Source: Laccaria trichodermophora (taxonomy: Eukaryota > Basidiomycota > Agaricomycetes > Agaricales > Hydnangiaceae). Taken from it: a stretch of DNA of 64,000 nucleotides. The stretch is taken from NCBI GenBank assembly GCA_018417955.1, contig JACTVC010000001.1, forward strand, positions 5,252,677-5,316,676, in the 5' to 3' direction. Positions 1-11,040 of this stretch are shown here, in pieces. The notes beneath the pieces were generated by a model, which was not told the DNA's origin, did no database searches, and saw only the letters and a list, made by a program, of their open reading frames with translations. The position numbers were made by a program, and so were the translations under genes. How positions within the stretch are numbered: position 1 is the stretch's first letter; each line of letters starts with the position of its first letter.

Positions 1-689
1 GTGGGGAGAACAAAGCTGTTCAAGAAGTCGCTTGGAGACTCTATAGGTGACGTCTCTCAATTAGAATCCAAGGAAGTTTGAAAGATAGCACTTCTTTTCA
101 GCAGACTTATAACACCGAGAAACGAAGCATGGACAGATTAGCCGACGTTCTGTCAGCGGGTTCGCCCTCAAAAACCCCACTCTATCTTTTACCTGCATTT
201 CAGCTTGCGGACTTCAAGCACTAATCACACTCAGCCAGACCGACCACATCGAACAGTCACTCAAGCAAACAGCAACAAAACACCAACAATATTTTCATTC
301 ACCTGAACGCACTCGTCCCGTATTAGCTGTACCCTTCGCTTTGCGATCGGGTACTTGGAAGAAGAAACGCATCACATACAGACTGCATCAGATAAGCAGA
401 GGGACACGAGACTACCCCGCTCACCATACGGACGTGTTCCCAAACAGTGTTTCTGTGCCGGGCTGTGTGGGGGAATGAACGCCTCGGGCGTGCCTTCACC
501 AGTGCAGGGGACAGTCAACGGGGGACAGGTATAAGGCATTAGGGGCCTTAGGTAGTCTACAAAGTTGTAAAGTCTGACATGGGGCCTCGCCCCAATAGAC
601 TATAAATTTGACATTAAAAACAAAAAACAAAAAACAAGCTGCCAATGCCATCTCACTTGGTACATGGACAGCCACAGTTCAGGAAGCCC
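1..689. other. Unassigned left edge, no gene recognised
   Basis: No reading frame of recognisable family, no repeat and no RNA gene is visible. Base composition is more balanced than in most of the window, so this may be the flank or 3' part of an unrelated sequence entering from the left. Confidence 0.4.
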
Positions 690-1279
690 TGTTTAAATAG
701 TGTTTGGAAGTCCAGTCTCGTGACTGGAAAAAGACCGTAACCAGACCAGACCAAGACCACAAAAGACCGGACCTGCGGTTCAGTCTTTTTATTTTTGAGA
801 TGTAAAGACCGCAAAAAAACCGGTTAACATGAACCGGTCTTGACCGGTCTTTTGTAGCCCTATAAATACCCTTTAAAACACACCCAAGAACGTACGATTT
901 GGTCAAAAAACGAGAGAGATATGGATTAAAATGTAAATTACTTTTGGGAATAATAGATGTACCAGACTTATTTTATAGAAGCACCAATTCCTAACGGAAT
1001 TTAACGTTCTTGGGCTCGTTTTGAAGCTAATAGAGATGTTAATAAATTTACCGATTCATAGTTTTAAAATATTGGCCTAAAGACCGGTCATAAACCGGTT
1101 AAAACCGATGCAGACCGAAACTGGTCTATAGACCACAAAAAATCACAGACTGCAGTCTTTTTGCGGTCCGGTCTGGTCTTTTGACTTCTGGGGAAAAGGC
1201 AGACTGGTCACGGTTACGGTCCACGCCCCTGGGCATCAAAAAACCAGACCAAACCGGACCTTCAAACACTATGTTTAAA
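690..1279. mobile_element. hAT-type MITE with 8-bp TSD
   Basis: The element proper is 698-1271 (574 bp). It begins TAGTGTTTGGAAGTCC and its other end, read on the minus strand, begins TAGTGTTTGAAGGTCC. It is flanked by perfect 8-bp copies of TGTTTAAA at 690-697 and 1272-1279. TAGNG-type termini with 8-bp TSDs are the hallmark of hAT transposons. The interior is non-coding and holds many short ACCGGTCTT/AAGACCGGT motifs near both ends, as expected of subterminal transposase-binding repeats. No transposase is present, so it depends on a hAT enzyme elsewhere. The decayed hAT gene at 24.5-25.6 kb is not shown to be the source. Confidence 0.88.
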
Positions 1280-2103
1280 ACAGGAGCAAAGTGCCATGGC
1301 ATATTTAATAGCCTTGGAGTTTCGTCTCTCACAGCAAGGGAATGGTTTAATAAGGAGCAAACATCTCTCCTCCCCAGCCTTGCCAAGGTTCTGGCCTTTT
1401 CATGTGGAATTGGGCTACAGGAGTTCAAATATTGTCAAATCTGCTTTGGCCTGAGGGCCACTCCAACCAAAACATATGGATGTTGAAGAATGGTCTCATT
1501 GTTATCAACAATCCTGTGAAGAGCTTTGGGTGGAAGAGCACACACACCCATCTCTTTACCCTCCCTTGCGAAGTGACAAAACACCTGGCACTGTATCTCT
1601 ATGTCATCTGCCCCATTGCAATTGAGCTTCTAGGTCATTTGGGGCAAGATGTCCCATACTATTCATCAAATATCTGAGCACATGTCCAACAGCCCTGCCC
1701 TTGTGAAGGAGCTAACCCTTGGATATGGTCTGGAAGCCAAGTGTCAGGCTTAATTCAGTTGGTGACCAATAAATGGCTGGGAGTCGTTTTGACACCCATG
1801 CTGATCCAGCACATAGAATCCCAGTTGTTTTTGAAATATCTCCCCACTTCGAACAAACAATCTCCTGTCAATCAACAAGCTTAGCATGTATCCCAGACTT
1901 CACTGGCCAATTATGGTTGGGTCTCACATTTTCCACCAATCAGGCACCTGTGCCTCCATCCAGCATCTTGCCCTCAGTAAAATATGGCATGCACTCCTCC
2001 ATTTAGGACCAGTGAATGATTCTTGGAAGAGTACCATGGTGGAATCTCCACTTGCTGCTATGCTTAATTGTCTACAAGCCGCTCTTGGGGTGGCTAGGTA
2101 TCT
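1280..2103. other. Unassigned sequence, only short reading frames
   Basis: Several open frames of 60-116 codons overlap here in different frames. None shows a recognisable domain, and codon use does not single one out. It is the target region of both the hAT MITE (left) and the TIR element starting at 2112 (right), so it may be an older decayed gene or repeat. Confidence 0.3.
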
Positions 2104-3117
2104 GGTATTAGGAGGTCTTTATTGTCCTCCACTGATTCCTGCTGGAATCTGGCGGAATCCAGGGAATTCCTCTAGAGGAATCAATTTTGGCAGAGGGCCC
2201 TGCCAAATTGATCAAACAATTCTGGCGGAATTTTGATGGAATTCAAATTCTGCCAGAATGGTTTCAGGAATCATCCAGAAGGAAGGGTTCTGGAATGAGA
2301 CAGAACAGAATTTGGGCATCATGAACAAACAATGCACTCTCTCTCAACCACCACCGCCATCATCCATGGTACCCACCCACCTTGCGACATCGCGACATCA
2401 CCGGCCATCACGACCAGCACCCATTGCTGACAACGACACTCGAGCAAGGACAACATCACCAGTGAACGAGCACCCAAACCATGTCAACACACAACCACAA
2501 CGACCATACACAACATGCCCCACCATGTCAACAGAGGGCCACACCAACAGATGACAAGCCCATGATGACACACACAACCATGTCAATGGACCACCACCAC
2601 ATCAAGACGACGTCAACAGATGACACCCATGTCAATGGACGATGCCCATGTCAACAGACAATGCCCACATCAAGACAATGCCCACATCAAGACAATGTTG
2701 ACAGACAATGACGACGATGTCAGCAGATGACGTGCACATCAACAGCCCTGTTCCCTGTCCCTCATTTCCCTCCACCCTCCCCTTTTCCCTCCACCCTTAC
2801 CCTCCCCCCTCTCTGTCCCTCTACATTTCCTTGAGCTCTTTACTCTCCCCCACCTATTCCTACTGGATTCCCGGAATCCTACTGGACTGGACTAGGACTG
2901 AGACAAATTTCATGCTGGCTGATCACCATACAAATTTTGTACCCTAGTCCTAGTGGAGTCCTAGCAAACTCCTACTGGAATGATCCCAAATCACCAGGAA
3001 TTGTGGAGTTCTACTGGATTTTTAAGGAATGAGTCCAGTAGGAATTTCTGGGGACAGGGAGCCCAGTAGGACCAGCAGTTTGTCACTGTTGTTGTTATTA
3101 TATAATATAATAAAAAA

Positions 3118-3212
3118 GCACAACCTGACAGAATTGAACTCTTGACCTTATGGACATAGTGACAATACTATAGAGACAAGCACTTTACCAGTTACACTAG
3201 GAGGGCATTATT
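3118..3212 (-). other. tRNA-like Pol III promoter module in a TIR element
   Basis: Read on the minus strand, an A-box-like TGTAACTGGTAAAGTG (3181-3196) is followed by a B-box-like AGTTCAATTC (3131-3140) and then six T residues (3112-3117), the usual Pol III terminator. The acceptor stem pairs poorly, so it is tRNA-derived rather than a working tRNA. The same arrangement recurs at 35,573-35,662 and, more diverged, at 59,555-59,640, each time near one end of a TIR-family element and pointing outward to the TIR. Confidence 0.55.
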
Positions 3213-3299
3213 ATAGGTCATTATTATATGCTCTATATACCAACGTACTGACCTCCTTCCTAGAAAGGACGTTGGTGAATTCCGCGAGTGGGAATTTTG

Positions 3300-4290
3300 C
3301 CTTAACCCAACAACACTCAACAACACCACCATCACCACCCTCTTGCTCACCCACCATGAACACATCACCTTGTCACCACCGTCGCCTTGTCAATAAGGAC
3401 CACCATGACCACAACGGACGACCACAACACGCGACCACAACAACAACGATGGCCATGACAGACAACAACAACAAATGACCACAGCACGCAACGATGACCC
3501 CACTCATGGACATGACAACCACCCACGAACCACGAGCACCCACCGACATGACAAACAAGAAAGACAAGGGACAGCGACGACCTGCTCCCACCCGCCAACA
3601 ACGACCATAACACCCACCACCACAAACGACGCCCGCCACCCACAAAAACGACAACCACCACCCACAAAAAATGCCCAGCACCCATGAACGACAGCTGCTG
3701 CCCATGCAAACGACAAGCGCCACCCACAAAAAACACCCAGCACACCCAAACGACATCCGCTGCCCACAAAAAACACCCAGTGCCCACAAACAACATCTGC
3801 TGCACATGCAAACGACAACTGCCACCCATGAAAAACACCCAGCAAACCCAAACGATGACTGCCATCCACGAAAAACACCCACTGCCCACAAATGACATCC
3901 GCCACCCTCGAAAAACACCCCACCTATGTGTGCAATTGACACAACGCCCACGAAACGACAACTCAGTGTATCTCTCCTCCCTGTCTCCTTCTCTGTTCCC
4001 CTCTCTCCCTCCCTCTCTTCCTCCCTCCCTCCCTCTCTTCCTCCCTCCCTCCCTCTCTTCCTCCCTCCCTCCCTCTCTTCCTCCCTCCCTCCCTCTCTTC
4101 CTCTCTCTCTTCCTCTCTTCCTCCCTCTCTTCCTCCCTCCCTCCCTCTCTTCCTCTCTCCACCTCTCTCACCCCCTCCCCCCTCCATCATTTCACTTCAC
4201 TCACTTCCCCTCCTTCCATAGCTCTCTCCCTCCACCACTCCCTCCATCACTCCATCACTCCCTCCCCCTCCCTCATTACATTAGTAAAAT
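3300..4290. repeat. Minisatellite plus pyrimidine tract
   Basis: 3300-3950 is a degenerate array rich in CCACGAC/CCCACAAA units. 3975-4290 is an almost pure CT tract built of CCCTCCCTCTCTTCCT units. Similar pairs occur at 2340-2840, 7545-8300, 59,740-60,350 and, reversed, at 31,590-32,215, so the pair is a structural part of the TIR-element family. Confidence 0.8.
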
Positions 4291-4785
4291 ATCTTTCTGT
4301 ATTTAGTTGTCATTTCACAATACAACATTTGTTTAAATGTGAATTTTGAATAGAAATTTGAAGTTCTGACTTGGACATTGAAGTTGATATTCCAGTGGGA
4401 ATCCAGTAGGAATCCAGTAGGACTTCAATGTGTGGAGCATTTCATCTAATTTGTTTAAGTTCAGTTGGAGTCCAGTAGGAGGGGGAATGGAGAAATATGT
4501 GAAAATGCCTTTTTGGAAATTTTGTTAAAATCTGGTAGGAATCCAGTAGGAATCCTACTGGAGTCCTGGAGTCCAGTAGGAATAGATGGGGGAGTGATAA
4601 GTATTGATTTCCTTGCCCCTTGCCCCTTCCCCTTTTCATTGTCCCTCCCCTTCTATTTCCCTCCCTCTACCCTGTCCATGCTCATTTCCTTGTACACCTG
4701 TCCCTGTCCCTCCCCATTTCCTTGTACACCTTTCCCTGTCCTTCCCATTTCCTTGTCCCCCATTGCTATGCACTGTATATACTGT

Positions 4786-4947
4786 AGTAAAATAGATTTT
4801 ATGTCTCAATAGAATACATTAAAATTTGTTCTATTGAGATCTTATGGCTTGACTAGGTGTGAATTTGTAGTAAAATAGATTTTATGTCTCAATAAAATAC
4901 ATTAAAATTTGTTCTACTGAGATCTATGACTTGACTAGGTGTGAATT
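4786..4947 (+). repeat. Two tandem copies of an approximately 82-bp AT-rich unit
   Basis: Two near-identical units run from AGTAAAATAGATTTTATGTC through GACTAGGTGTGAATT. They lie in the AT-rich segment that follows the pyrimidine tract of the outer TIR element. Confidence 0.75.
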
Positions 4948-5149
4948 CTATAAAAAAATTTGTCTGTTGAGGAGTTGAATTAGTGCAGATTAAGTCTCTA
5001 GCTCAGTGCTGATCTATTCTGATTTATAACCTAATTAATGAGATTTTCTGCCTATTCCAGTTGGATTCCTGCATATTCCAGTTGGATTCCTTCAGAATTC
5101 CTGGAATCCAGTAGGAATCAGTGGAGGAATGGAAAGTATTGGGTATTAG

Positions 5150-6727
5150 GGTAATATAAAATTCACTCTGTAGAAAATGCATGGTCCATTTTATAATCTT
5201 TGCCATTTGTTTATGGCTCTCAGGTACTTGTATTGTCAGATTAGCTCTAACTCAGTAACACTGACTGATGATTTAGGCAGATGTGATACTGGGAGATCCT
5301 TTCCTCCAAAAGGCTACCAGTTCTTTGTGCCAGAATTCAGCTCAAAATGAACCAACTCTAGATGATGTTGCAGATGCTGCTGTCATAGTAAGTCTTGGGA
5401 TGCAGAAACTAACCTGGAGATCCTCATTTTCTCTGTAGATTATCCAAAAGCTACAGTGGTGGTCCTTTGCTGGAGCCATGAATCCATTGGTGAAGGATAG
5501 TGGGATCTGCTCCTGTATGAGGATTTGAGAATGGAGCTCCTTGGCAAGTACCAAAAATTGAAATCAAAAGACAAACAGACCTGGGCCACATTGTGCACTG
5601 ATGTGTTTAATTTCCACAACAGTATTATTTGAATGCTGAAGAGTTAGATGACATGGGATTGGTCTGTCACACCCACAGACCAACAATTGTTCTGTCACAC
5701 CTGCGGATGAACACTTCAGTCACCCATTTTTGGGTATCTATGAGGTACATCAATTCCTTGATTTAGGGTACCCCCATTCCAGGGTGGTATATGAGCTCCA
5801 TACCAATACCATGGCACCATGGAATGGAAAACCCATACCATACCCCACTCATACCAATACCATGTTACCATACCATACCAATACCATGTCACCATACCAT
5901 ACCAGATGGTATGATGTCACTTCATACCATCATACCAAAGCTGACATAGGGTGTCTGGGGTCCTTTTCCAAAATATATAAATTATTTCTGCAGGCTGCAA
6001 TACTGGTCCATTGGGTGCCATTTTTTGTGGGGTGGTTCTCCAGGGTTTTCCTGAGATATTAGGCTACAAATTGAGGCCAGATAGTCCAAACCATCTATTG
6101 AAAATGAGTTTAAATAGGCTTTATCCCAGCTTTCCCATGCATCCAAACCCATCTAATGATACATATCTTTCCCAATCCTGTCTATTAGAACAATATTCAT
6201 CCAAATCAAACAAAACCACATCTATTGTGATGAAGTGGTCATAGAGAAGAAAAGAAAAGTGGAAAGGCTTTCAATTCCAAGTGGAGGCCAGATAGTCAAC
6301 TCCAACCTTTAAAAATCAGTTCAATTGAGGGTTTTTTCATTCCTGAAAAGCCATTAATATGAATGCTTTCAATAATAGGTTAAATATATTTTGCCCAGTA
6401 GGGCCAATCAGACAGTCCTGCCTACTTACATAGCATACACATATAGTATGGCCAACAACACCATCATATAATCTCAATTTTCTTAAAAATTACATATGTT
6501 GGAATCAAGTATTGTTGTCCTGAGTGTTTGGCCAAAGTCTTCTTTGTCATAATATTTTGTCCAATTTATTGAAGCTGGTGAATCTGTCCAATCCAAAGTC
6601 TTGTCAGAGTCTTCATTACCAAAATATTGTACCATGGTATTGTAATCCCATGTTGCAATCTCATACCATACCATACCATGGTATTGCACTCCCATAACAT
6701 ACCATACCATGGTATTGTATGGGATGG
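5150..6727. other. Unassigned decayed repeats, with ATACCAT microsatellites
   Basis: No gene is recognised. Degenerate arrays of CCATACCATACC occupy about 5790-5940 and 6655-6722 in opposite orientation, with shorter traces at 10,720. At 5712-5726 is CACTTCAGTCACCCA, the terminal sequence of the elements at 18,074-24,508 and 37,159-59,226, so a truncated end of that family probably begins here. Confidence 0.45.
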
Positions 6728-7375
6728 GAATGTCATTGCCCCAAAAATTCAGCCAAAAAAATGTCTGGATTTATGATTAACTTGGTGAACATCACTGGTC
6801 TGAAAATGTGGCCGAAAAAACATCCGGATTTGTGAAATTTCAGATGTAATCTTGACAGGGGCTGGACAACCCACAGAATGCTTTGATGTCTAAAATTCTA
6901 GACTACAAAACTTTGTAATGACCAGTTGAACTCAGGCAGAACTCTCTCAATTCTTAACCGATTTCGATCTTCTTGGGCTCATTTTGACAGGTAAACCCGT
7001 GAGGTTGTGTGTATGGGTACTCTACAGGTCGTGTGTGGGCCACTTGTCCGATATCCTTGATCAATGAGTATATGGGTTCATGGGTCTATGGTTGAAGGAG
7101 TGAAAAGGGTGGACATTTTGCCATTGCTGTATTATTGGTTTACTATGTATAAGTATATATATGTTGATGGAGATATTGTTCAAGGAGTGAGAATGACAAA
7201 GTTCAATCTTAAAACCAAGTGAAATACCACAATGTCAAATCATCCATTCTTTTCACTCCTTTGATGATAGTCCCATGAACCTATGTACTTATTCATAGTG
7301 AAGGATACTACAAATTATATGTCAGAAAAGTGGACTCAAACTTTCAAGTTTGGGAGATTGGACACTATAGATTTC
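6728..7375 (+). repeat. Fragment related to the centre of the 48.7-54.7 kb foldback element
   Basis: The segment repeats, with moderate divergence, the sequence of about 50,990-51,710. It begins in the unit with AATGTCATTGCCCC, CATCCGGATTTGT and GACAACCC. It continues through GAACTCAGGCAGAACTCTCT and GGTATTCATGGGTCTATGG-like stretches to TTTCAAGTTTGGGAGA. No second arm and no TSD are seen, so this is one broken half of a relative. Confidence 0.8.
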
Positions 7376-7544
7376 AATCTTGAATACTAAATAAAACATA
7401 CCAGGAGAACCTCTTGCACATCAGAAGCAATTTCTCATTGTTCTTCTGTTAAATGATATGCTTGTAGTCCATTCGATGATACAGCTGTAAATTGTTCAAT
7501 AATGTTGCAGAAATAGAAATGGGCATCCAAGCATTCAAGATCAT
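7376..7544. other. Short unassigned spacer
   Basis: Nothing recognisable. The left TIR of the partial element to its right should lie here, but I cannot find one. Confidence 0.3.
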
Positions 7545-8584
7545 AAACGACTGCCCACAGACGTCCAGCACCCGCAAACGACGTCCACCGCCCACGAAAC
7601 ACATCCACCACCTGTGAAACAACGTCCACTGCCCACAAAAAGCACACACCCCACGAACAATGCCCACTGCCCACAAACAACGCCCATCACCCACAAACAA
7701 CGTCTACCACCCACGACAACAGCACCCACCGACACGATGACATAGCACAACAACAACATGAACGGCCACAAGGACTCATGACCACCCCCAATGTGAGCAC
7801 CCAGGAAGGGAAACGACTGCCCATGAAACAAAGATGACCACACACAAAACAACCACCCACAAACCGACTGTCCACGAAACGACACCCACCCCAGCAATGA
7901 GAGCACACGCAAACAACAACAAGTGCGCCTACAAACAAAAACAGACACCCGCCCATGAAACACAACCACCCACACCCATGACCAACAACCACCCACACCC
8001 ATGAACGACAACTGCCCACGCCAATGAACGACGACACCCACCACCCTGAGCATGAACGGATAGGGGCAATGACGAGCCCAGGTGAGTCCCCCCTCCCTGC
8101 ATGACTCCATACCACATCCCCCCTCCATCACTCCCCCTCTCTCCATTGCTCCCCCTCCCTTCATCACTGCACCCCCTCACTCTCCATCAGTCCCCCTGCC
8201 TTCATATCCACCACTCCCCCTTCCCTCCCACTTCCTTCATCACCCCTCATCCTCCCTCACTTCACCCCTTCCTTCACCACCCCCCACCATTTTCCCATCC
8301 CTTACATAATAAATGTAGTACAATAAATCTATGTAGTTCTATCTGATACATTGCAATAAAATATAAATATCATAGGAACCCTCTAAAATTAAGTTCAGCA
8401 TAAGGTCAGATTGAGCCATGGATTCCATTGACCAAGGTATGGATTCCATCTGAAAAAAGTATGGATTCCATCTGGAAAAGTATGGATTCCATCCCCCATT
8501 CCATGGATTCCATCTGGAATTTGTGCAGTCCACCCCCCATTCCATCCATTCCATATGGAATAACCTGGGGAGTGTAAAGTACTG
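7545..8584. mobile_element. Partial KDZ-type TIR element, left end missing
   Basis: The family order is present: a CCCACAAACAACG-type minisatellite (7545-8050), a pyrimidine tract (8080-8300), an AT-rich segment, GGATTCCATCTGG subterminal repeats (8415-8560) and a right TIR at 8566-8584 that reads CAGTACTTTACACTCCCCA on the minus strand. No matching left TIR or TSD was found (the right flank is GGATGAAG), so the 5' side is deleted or rearranged. Confidence 0.7.
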
Positions 8585-9671
8585 GGATGAAGACCCCCTG
8601 ACAAAAAAAAATCACTCAATCCTCCTCTTCCTATTGGCAACCTCATCCCTCTGCCTTGACTCAATCCCAAACTTCTTCCTTGTCACCTCCCCAAACTCCC
8701 TCTTCACCAGATTAACTGTAGCACTCTCCCAAAGCCTCTGACTCTCTTTCCCAAGCAACCTCTCCAAAGGTATAACAGCTTTTGGTATACTTTCCATCAT
8801 TTATATATGAAAAATGTAGCCCATTCCCTAGAATCACCATGACGGTGTCAGGTTCCAATGCAGATGCAGATATATGGCTTGGGGATTGGATGTGTTAGGG
8901 GTTGGGTGAAGAGGCAGAAGAGGGGGGGGGATCTGTGTGGACTTGATGCCATTGGACATGTTCTTTCCATAACCCATCTGCATTGAAGTTGATGATACAG
9001 TTGTATGAGTGTTTAGTGAAGTTGGAGCTGTTGAAGGGCTCTTTGGAGCCTTGGTCAAAAAATGCTCCAACTGCTCATTGGGCTCCATCTGGTCTATTGA
9101 GGCATTGTCAATACTCAAGGTTAATGATGAAGTGGGTAAGGAAAGATGCCTGCAAGGAAGGATTTAGGAAGAAAGTCATTGATTGGCCATTGGCACAAGT
9201 TTGGCATGCTGGATCTGCTGATCCATCAGACAGCCAGAATTTCCACTTCTCAGATGTCCTCTGAAGAACTCATCAGGAACCCACCCTTGGACAATCCACA
9301 ATCTGGCAGCATTTGTGTTCCAGGAGTTTGTTTTTGTCCTCTGTGACTTTTTTGGCCTTGCCCACATGCATGTTGAGAGCAGGAACAGGCCCTGGACCCA
9401 GGAGGACTTTGAAGTTGGGACTGAGGTTTGAATACCTTCAATCTCATCAGTAAACATGCACTCATTGAAGTTTCCTTGTCAAGTCATGGTATCTGCTGTT
9501 TTGCAAATTTACAGGTGGTCCAGATTGCATCATCAAGCAAGAGCTTGCTGAAAAAGCACTCAAAAGCTGGAGAAACAATGTGATAAAAGGACATGAACAG
9601 TACCAGAGCTGGAGGACATAAACCAGTATGCAAAATCTTCTATTTTGAATTGAAGATTTAATATATTTCAG
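8585..9671. other. Unassigned, overlapping short frames on both strands
   Basis: Frames of about 90 codons overlap on both strands (8834-9118 minus, 8983-9264 plus, 9176-9457 minus). None has a recognisable domain and they exclude one another. The sequence is not low complexity, so a decayed gene is possible. Confidence 0.3.
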
Positions 9672-10151
9672 ATGGAGGTGATGCCAGCACCAGCACCACC
9701 CCTGGGTCCAATAATCAGGGAGATCTGCATCAACTCAGGTGCAGCCTTCACTGGACTGGGGTGCCATCTTGCAAATGATGTCTGCTACAATCTCTGTGTA
9801 CATTCTGCAACTTCTGCCATTCATAATTGTGAAGCCAAGACAAGGTTTTCTGATCTTTTGAAAGGCATTCCAGAGTACCTTGACCAGTTTGTCCAAGATA
9901 CATACTACAAGCCAATGGCAGCAAGCTGTGGCATTGGCATAGACCAGGAAAATCCATTTGAGTTCAATGAGAACTCTAATCAGAAGTATATGCAGTCATT
10001 CATTGATGTCTTCCAGCATTGCAGTGTAGAGGTTTCTAAACACCTATACCTCAAGTATTTAGGGGAGGGCCTTCTAGATCAAAGCCACACCATTGGTGAG
10101 CTATTCTTTTCAAATGCCATGTCAAAACTTGATTGTTTCAATTCTATATAG
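9672..10151 (+). CDS. Hypothetical protein, 159 codons
   Basis: This open frame starts with ATG and codes for 159 residues of balanced composition, with cysteines in a GLGCHLANDVCYNLC stretch near residues 28-42. There is no signal peptide, membrane segment or motif that I recognise. It may be one exon of a longer gene: the sequence to the right (10,265-10,513) is also open in + but ends in a pyrimidine tract. Nothing around it is a confident gene, so it may be a remnant of a transposon-borne gene. Confidence 0.25.
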   Translation: MEVMPAPAPPLGPIIREICINSGAAFTGLGCHLANDVCYNLCVHSATSAIHNCEAKTRFSDLLKGIPEYLDQFVQDTYYKPMAASCGIGIDQENPFEFNENSNQKYMQSFIDVFQHCSVEVSKHLYLKYLGEGLLDQSHTIGELFFSNAMSKLDCFNSI

Positions 10152-11040
10152 GCCAGCCTGATGACTTAGTAGATCTGAAGAAATTTTTAATGCTTCACAT
10201 GGCCTGATACAGCCTCACAATATCAGTAAGATATCCCAGCAGCTCATAATTCATTTCTCACAATATGTTTTCTGCAGAAAAGAGCCCAATGGTCAATGTT
10301 TATTCATTGGCTGCCCTCTCAAAGCATTTACCATCATTCATGCAAAAGTACCTCAGAAATGGATGGCATCAACATCACTTGTGTGTCAACAATTTTTATT
10401 TTCTTTCAAACAGCACTGATTCCATTCTTCAGACCATATTAGCTGTACAAGCTGACCTTGCTGTGTTTCTCATTATAAAACAACAATTGGCCCTGATCAG
10501 TTCAACACAATGAGAACAACATGATGTGAGGATGATGCCCATCATCCCTCTTTCATTTTTCCTCCATCCTTCTTACCTCCCTCCCTCCCTTCCTCCCTCC
10601 CTCTCCCCTCCCTCCATCCCATCCCCATCTCTCCATTCCTTCCCCATCTCTCCATCACTCCCTCCCCTCCAGCAGATTAAGTTACATTGCCTCTGGTTTA
10701 AGTGGGAATTATGTGGAATCATACCATACCATACAGAGATTTGCTTACAACATCCATATGTTATAAGAAGTCTATTCAAAATAACAACCACATGAAATTT
10801 ACATGTAAGCCAAATATGGTAATATAGCCAAGAATAGCCAGAAAATCAGAAAAAGATGGCAGGGTGGTGCTCACTGTTGGTGATGACATTGGGGTTGTTT
10901 CCAGGGTCCATGGCACATTTCCAAATATATCCAAAAATAGCCAGAAAATAGCAAAAAAAATAGGAAAAAACATATGAATGGTGTACAAAACATCAGGCAG
11001 TGCCTTCAAAGTCCATCCCACAAGGGAAATATCACCTGGT
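10152..11040. other. Unassigned, includes a pyrimidine tract
   Basis: A CCCTCCCTTCC tract at 10,556-10,670, followed by GTGGGAATTATGTGGAATC, resembles the interior of the TIR elements without their ends. 10,800-11,000 shows short inverted similarity (AAATATGG, AGCCAGAAAAT on opposite strands) but no complete element. Confidence 0.35.

Larger units (their letters stand above)
2825..4614. mobile_element. Nested KDZ-type TIR element, non-autonomous
   Basis: The element is 2833-4606 (1,774 bp). The left TIR is GAGCTCTTTACTCTCCCCC (2833-2851). The right TIR (4588-4606) reads CAATACTTATCACTCCCCC on the minus strand. The 8-bp TSD ATTTCCTT is present at 2825-2832 and 4607-4614, and removing the insert rejoins the interrupted pyrimidine tract of the outer element. 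The order inside is: GGATTCC subterminal repeats, a tRNA-like module (3118-3212, minus strand), an ACC/CAC-rich minisatellite (3300-3950), a CCCTCCCT tract (3975-4290), an AT-rich stretch, then GGAATCC repeats (4390-4580). It codes for nothing convincing; long open frames over the tract are artefacts of low complexity. Confidence 0.87.
2104..5149. mobile_element. KDZ-type TIR element, non-autonomous, with a second copy inside
   Basis: The left TIR is GAGGTCTTTATTGTCCTCC (2112-2130). The right TIR lies at 5123-5141 and reads CAATACTTTCCATTCCTCC on the minus strand. Perfect 8-bp TSDs GGTATTAG sit at 2104-2111 and 5142-5149. Next to each TIR are short, partly palindromic GGAATCC/GGAATTCC subterminal repeats (2130-2300 and 5050-5120). 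The interior is a minisatellite (2340-2750), a pyrimidine tract and an AT-rich segment. Another family member (2833-4606) sits in the pyrimidine tract. Without it the element is about 1.25 kb. There is no transposase. The TIR family is shared with elements carrying KDZ copies A and C, so a CxC5/CxC6 KDZ enzyme is the likely mobilizer; that is inference. Confidence 0.85.

Noticed and set aside
3118..3212. Annotation as a true tRNA gene
   Set aside because: The box-like sequences and T-run are good, but the acceptor stem does not pair and no standard anticodon loop can be drawn, so only a tRNA-derived module is claimed.
3684..4349. Long open frames over the CT tract and minisatellite (up to 268 codons, both strands)
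   Set aside because: They exist because CCCTCCCT and ACC/CAC repeats lack stop codons in several frames at once; similar frames arise in every TIR element at different lengths. The same holds for 31,583-32,387, 34,458-35,030, 59,817-60,374 and 7541-8167.
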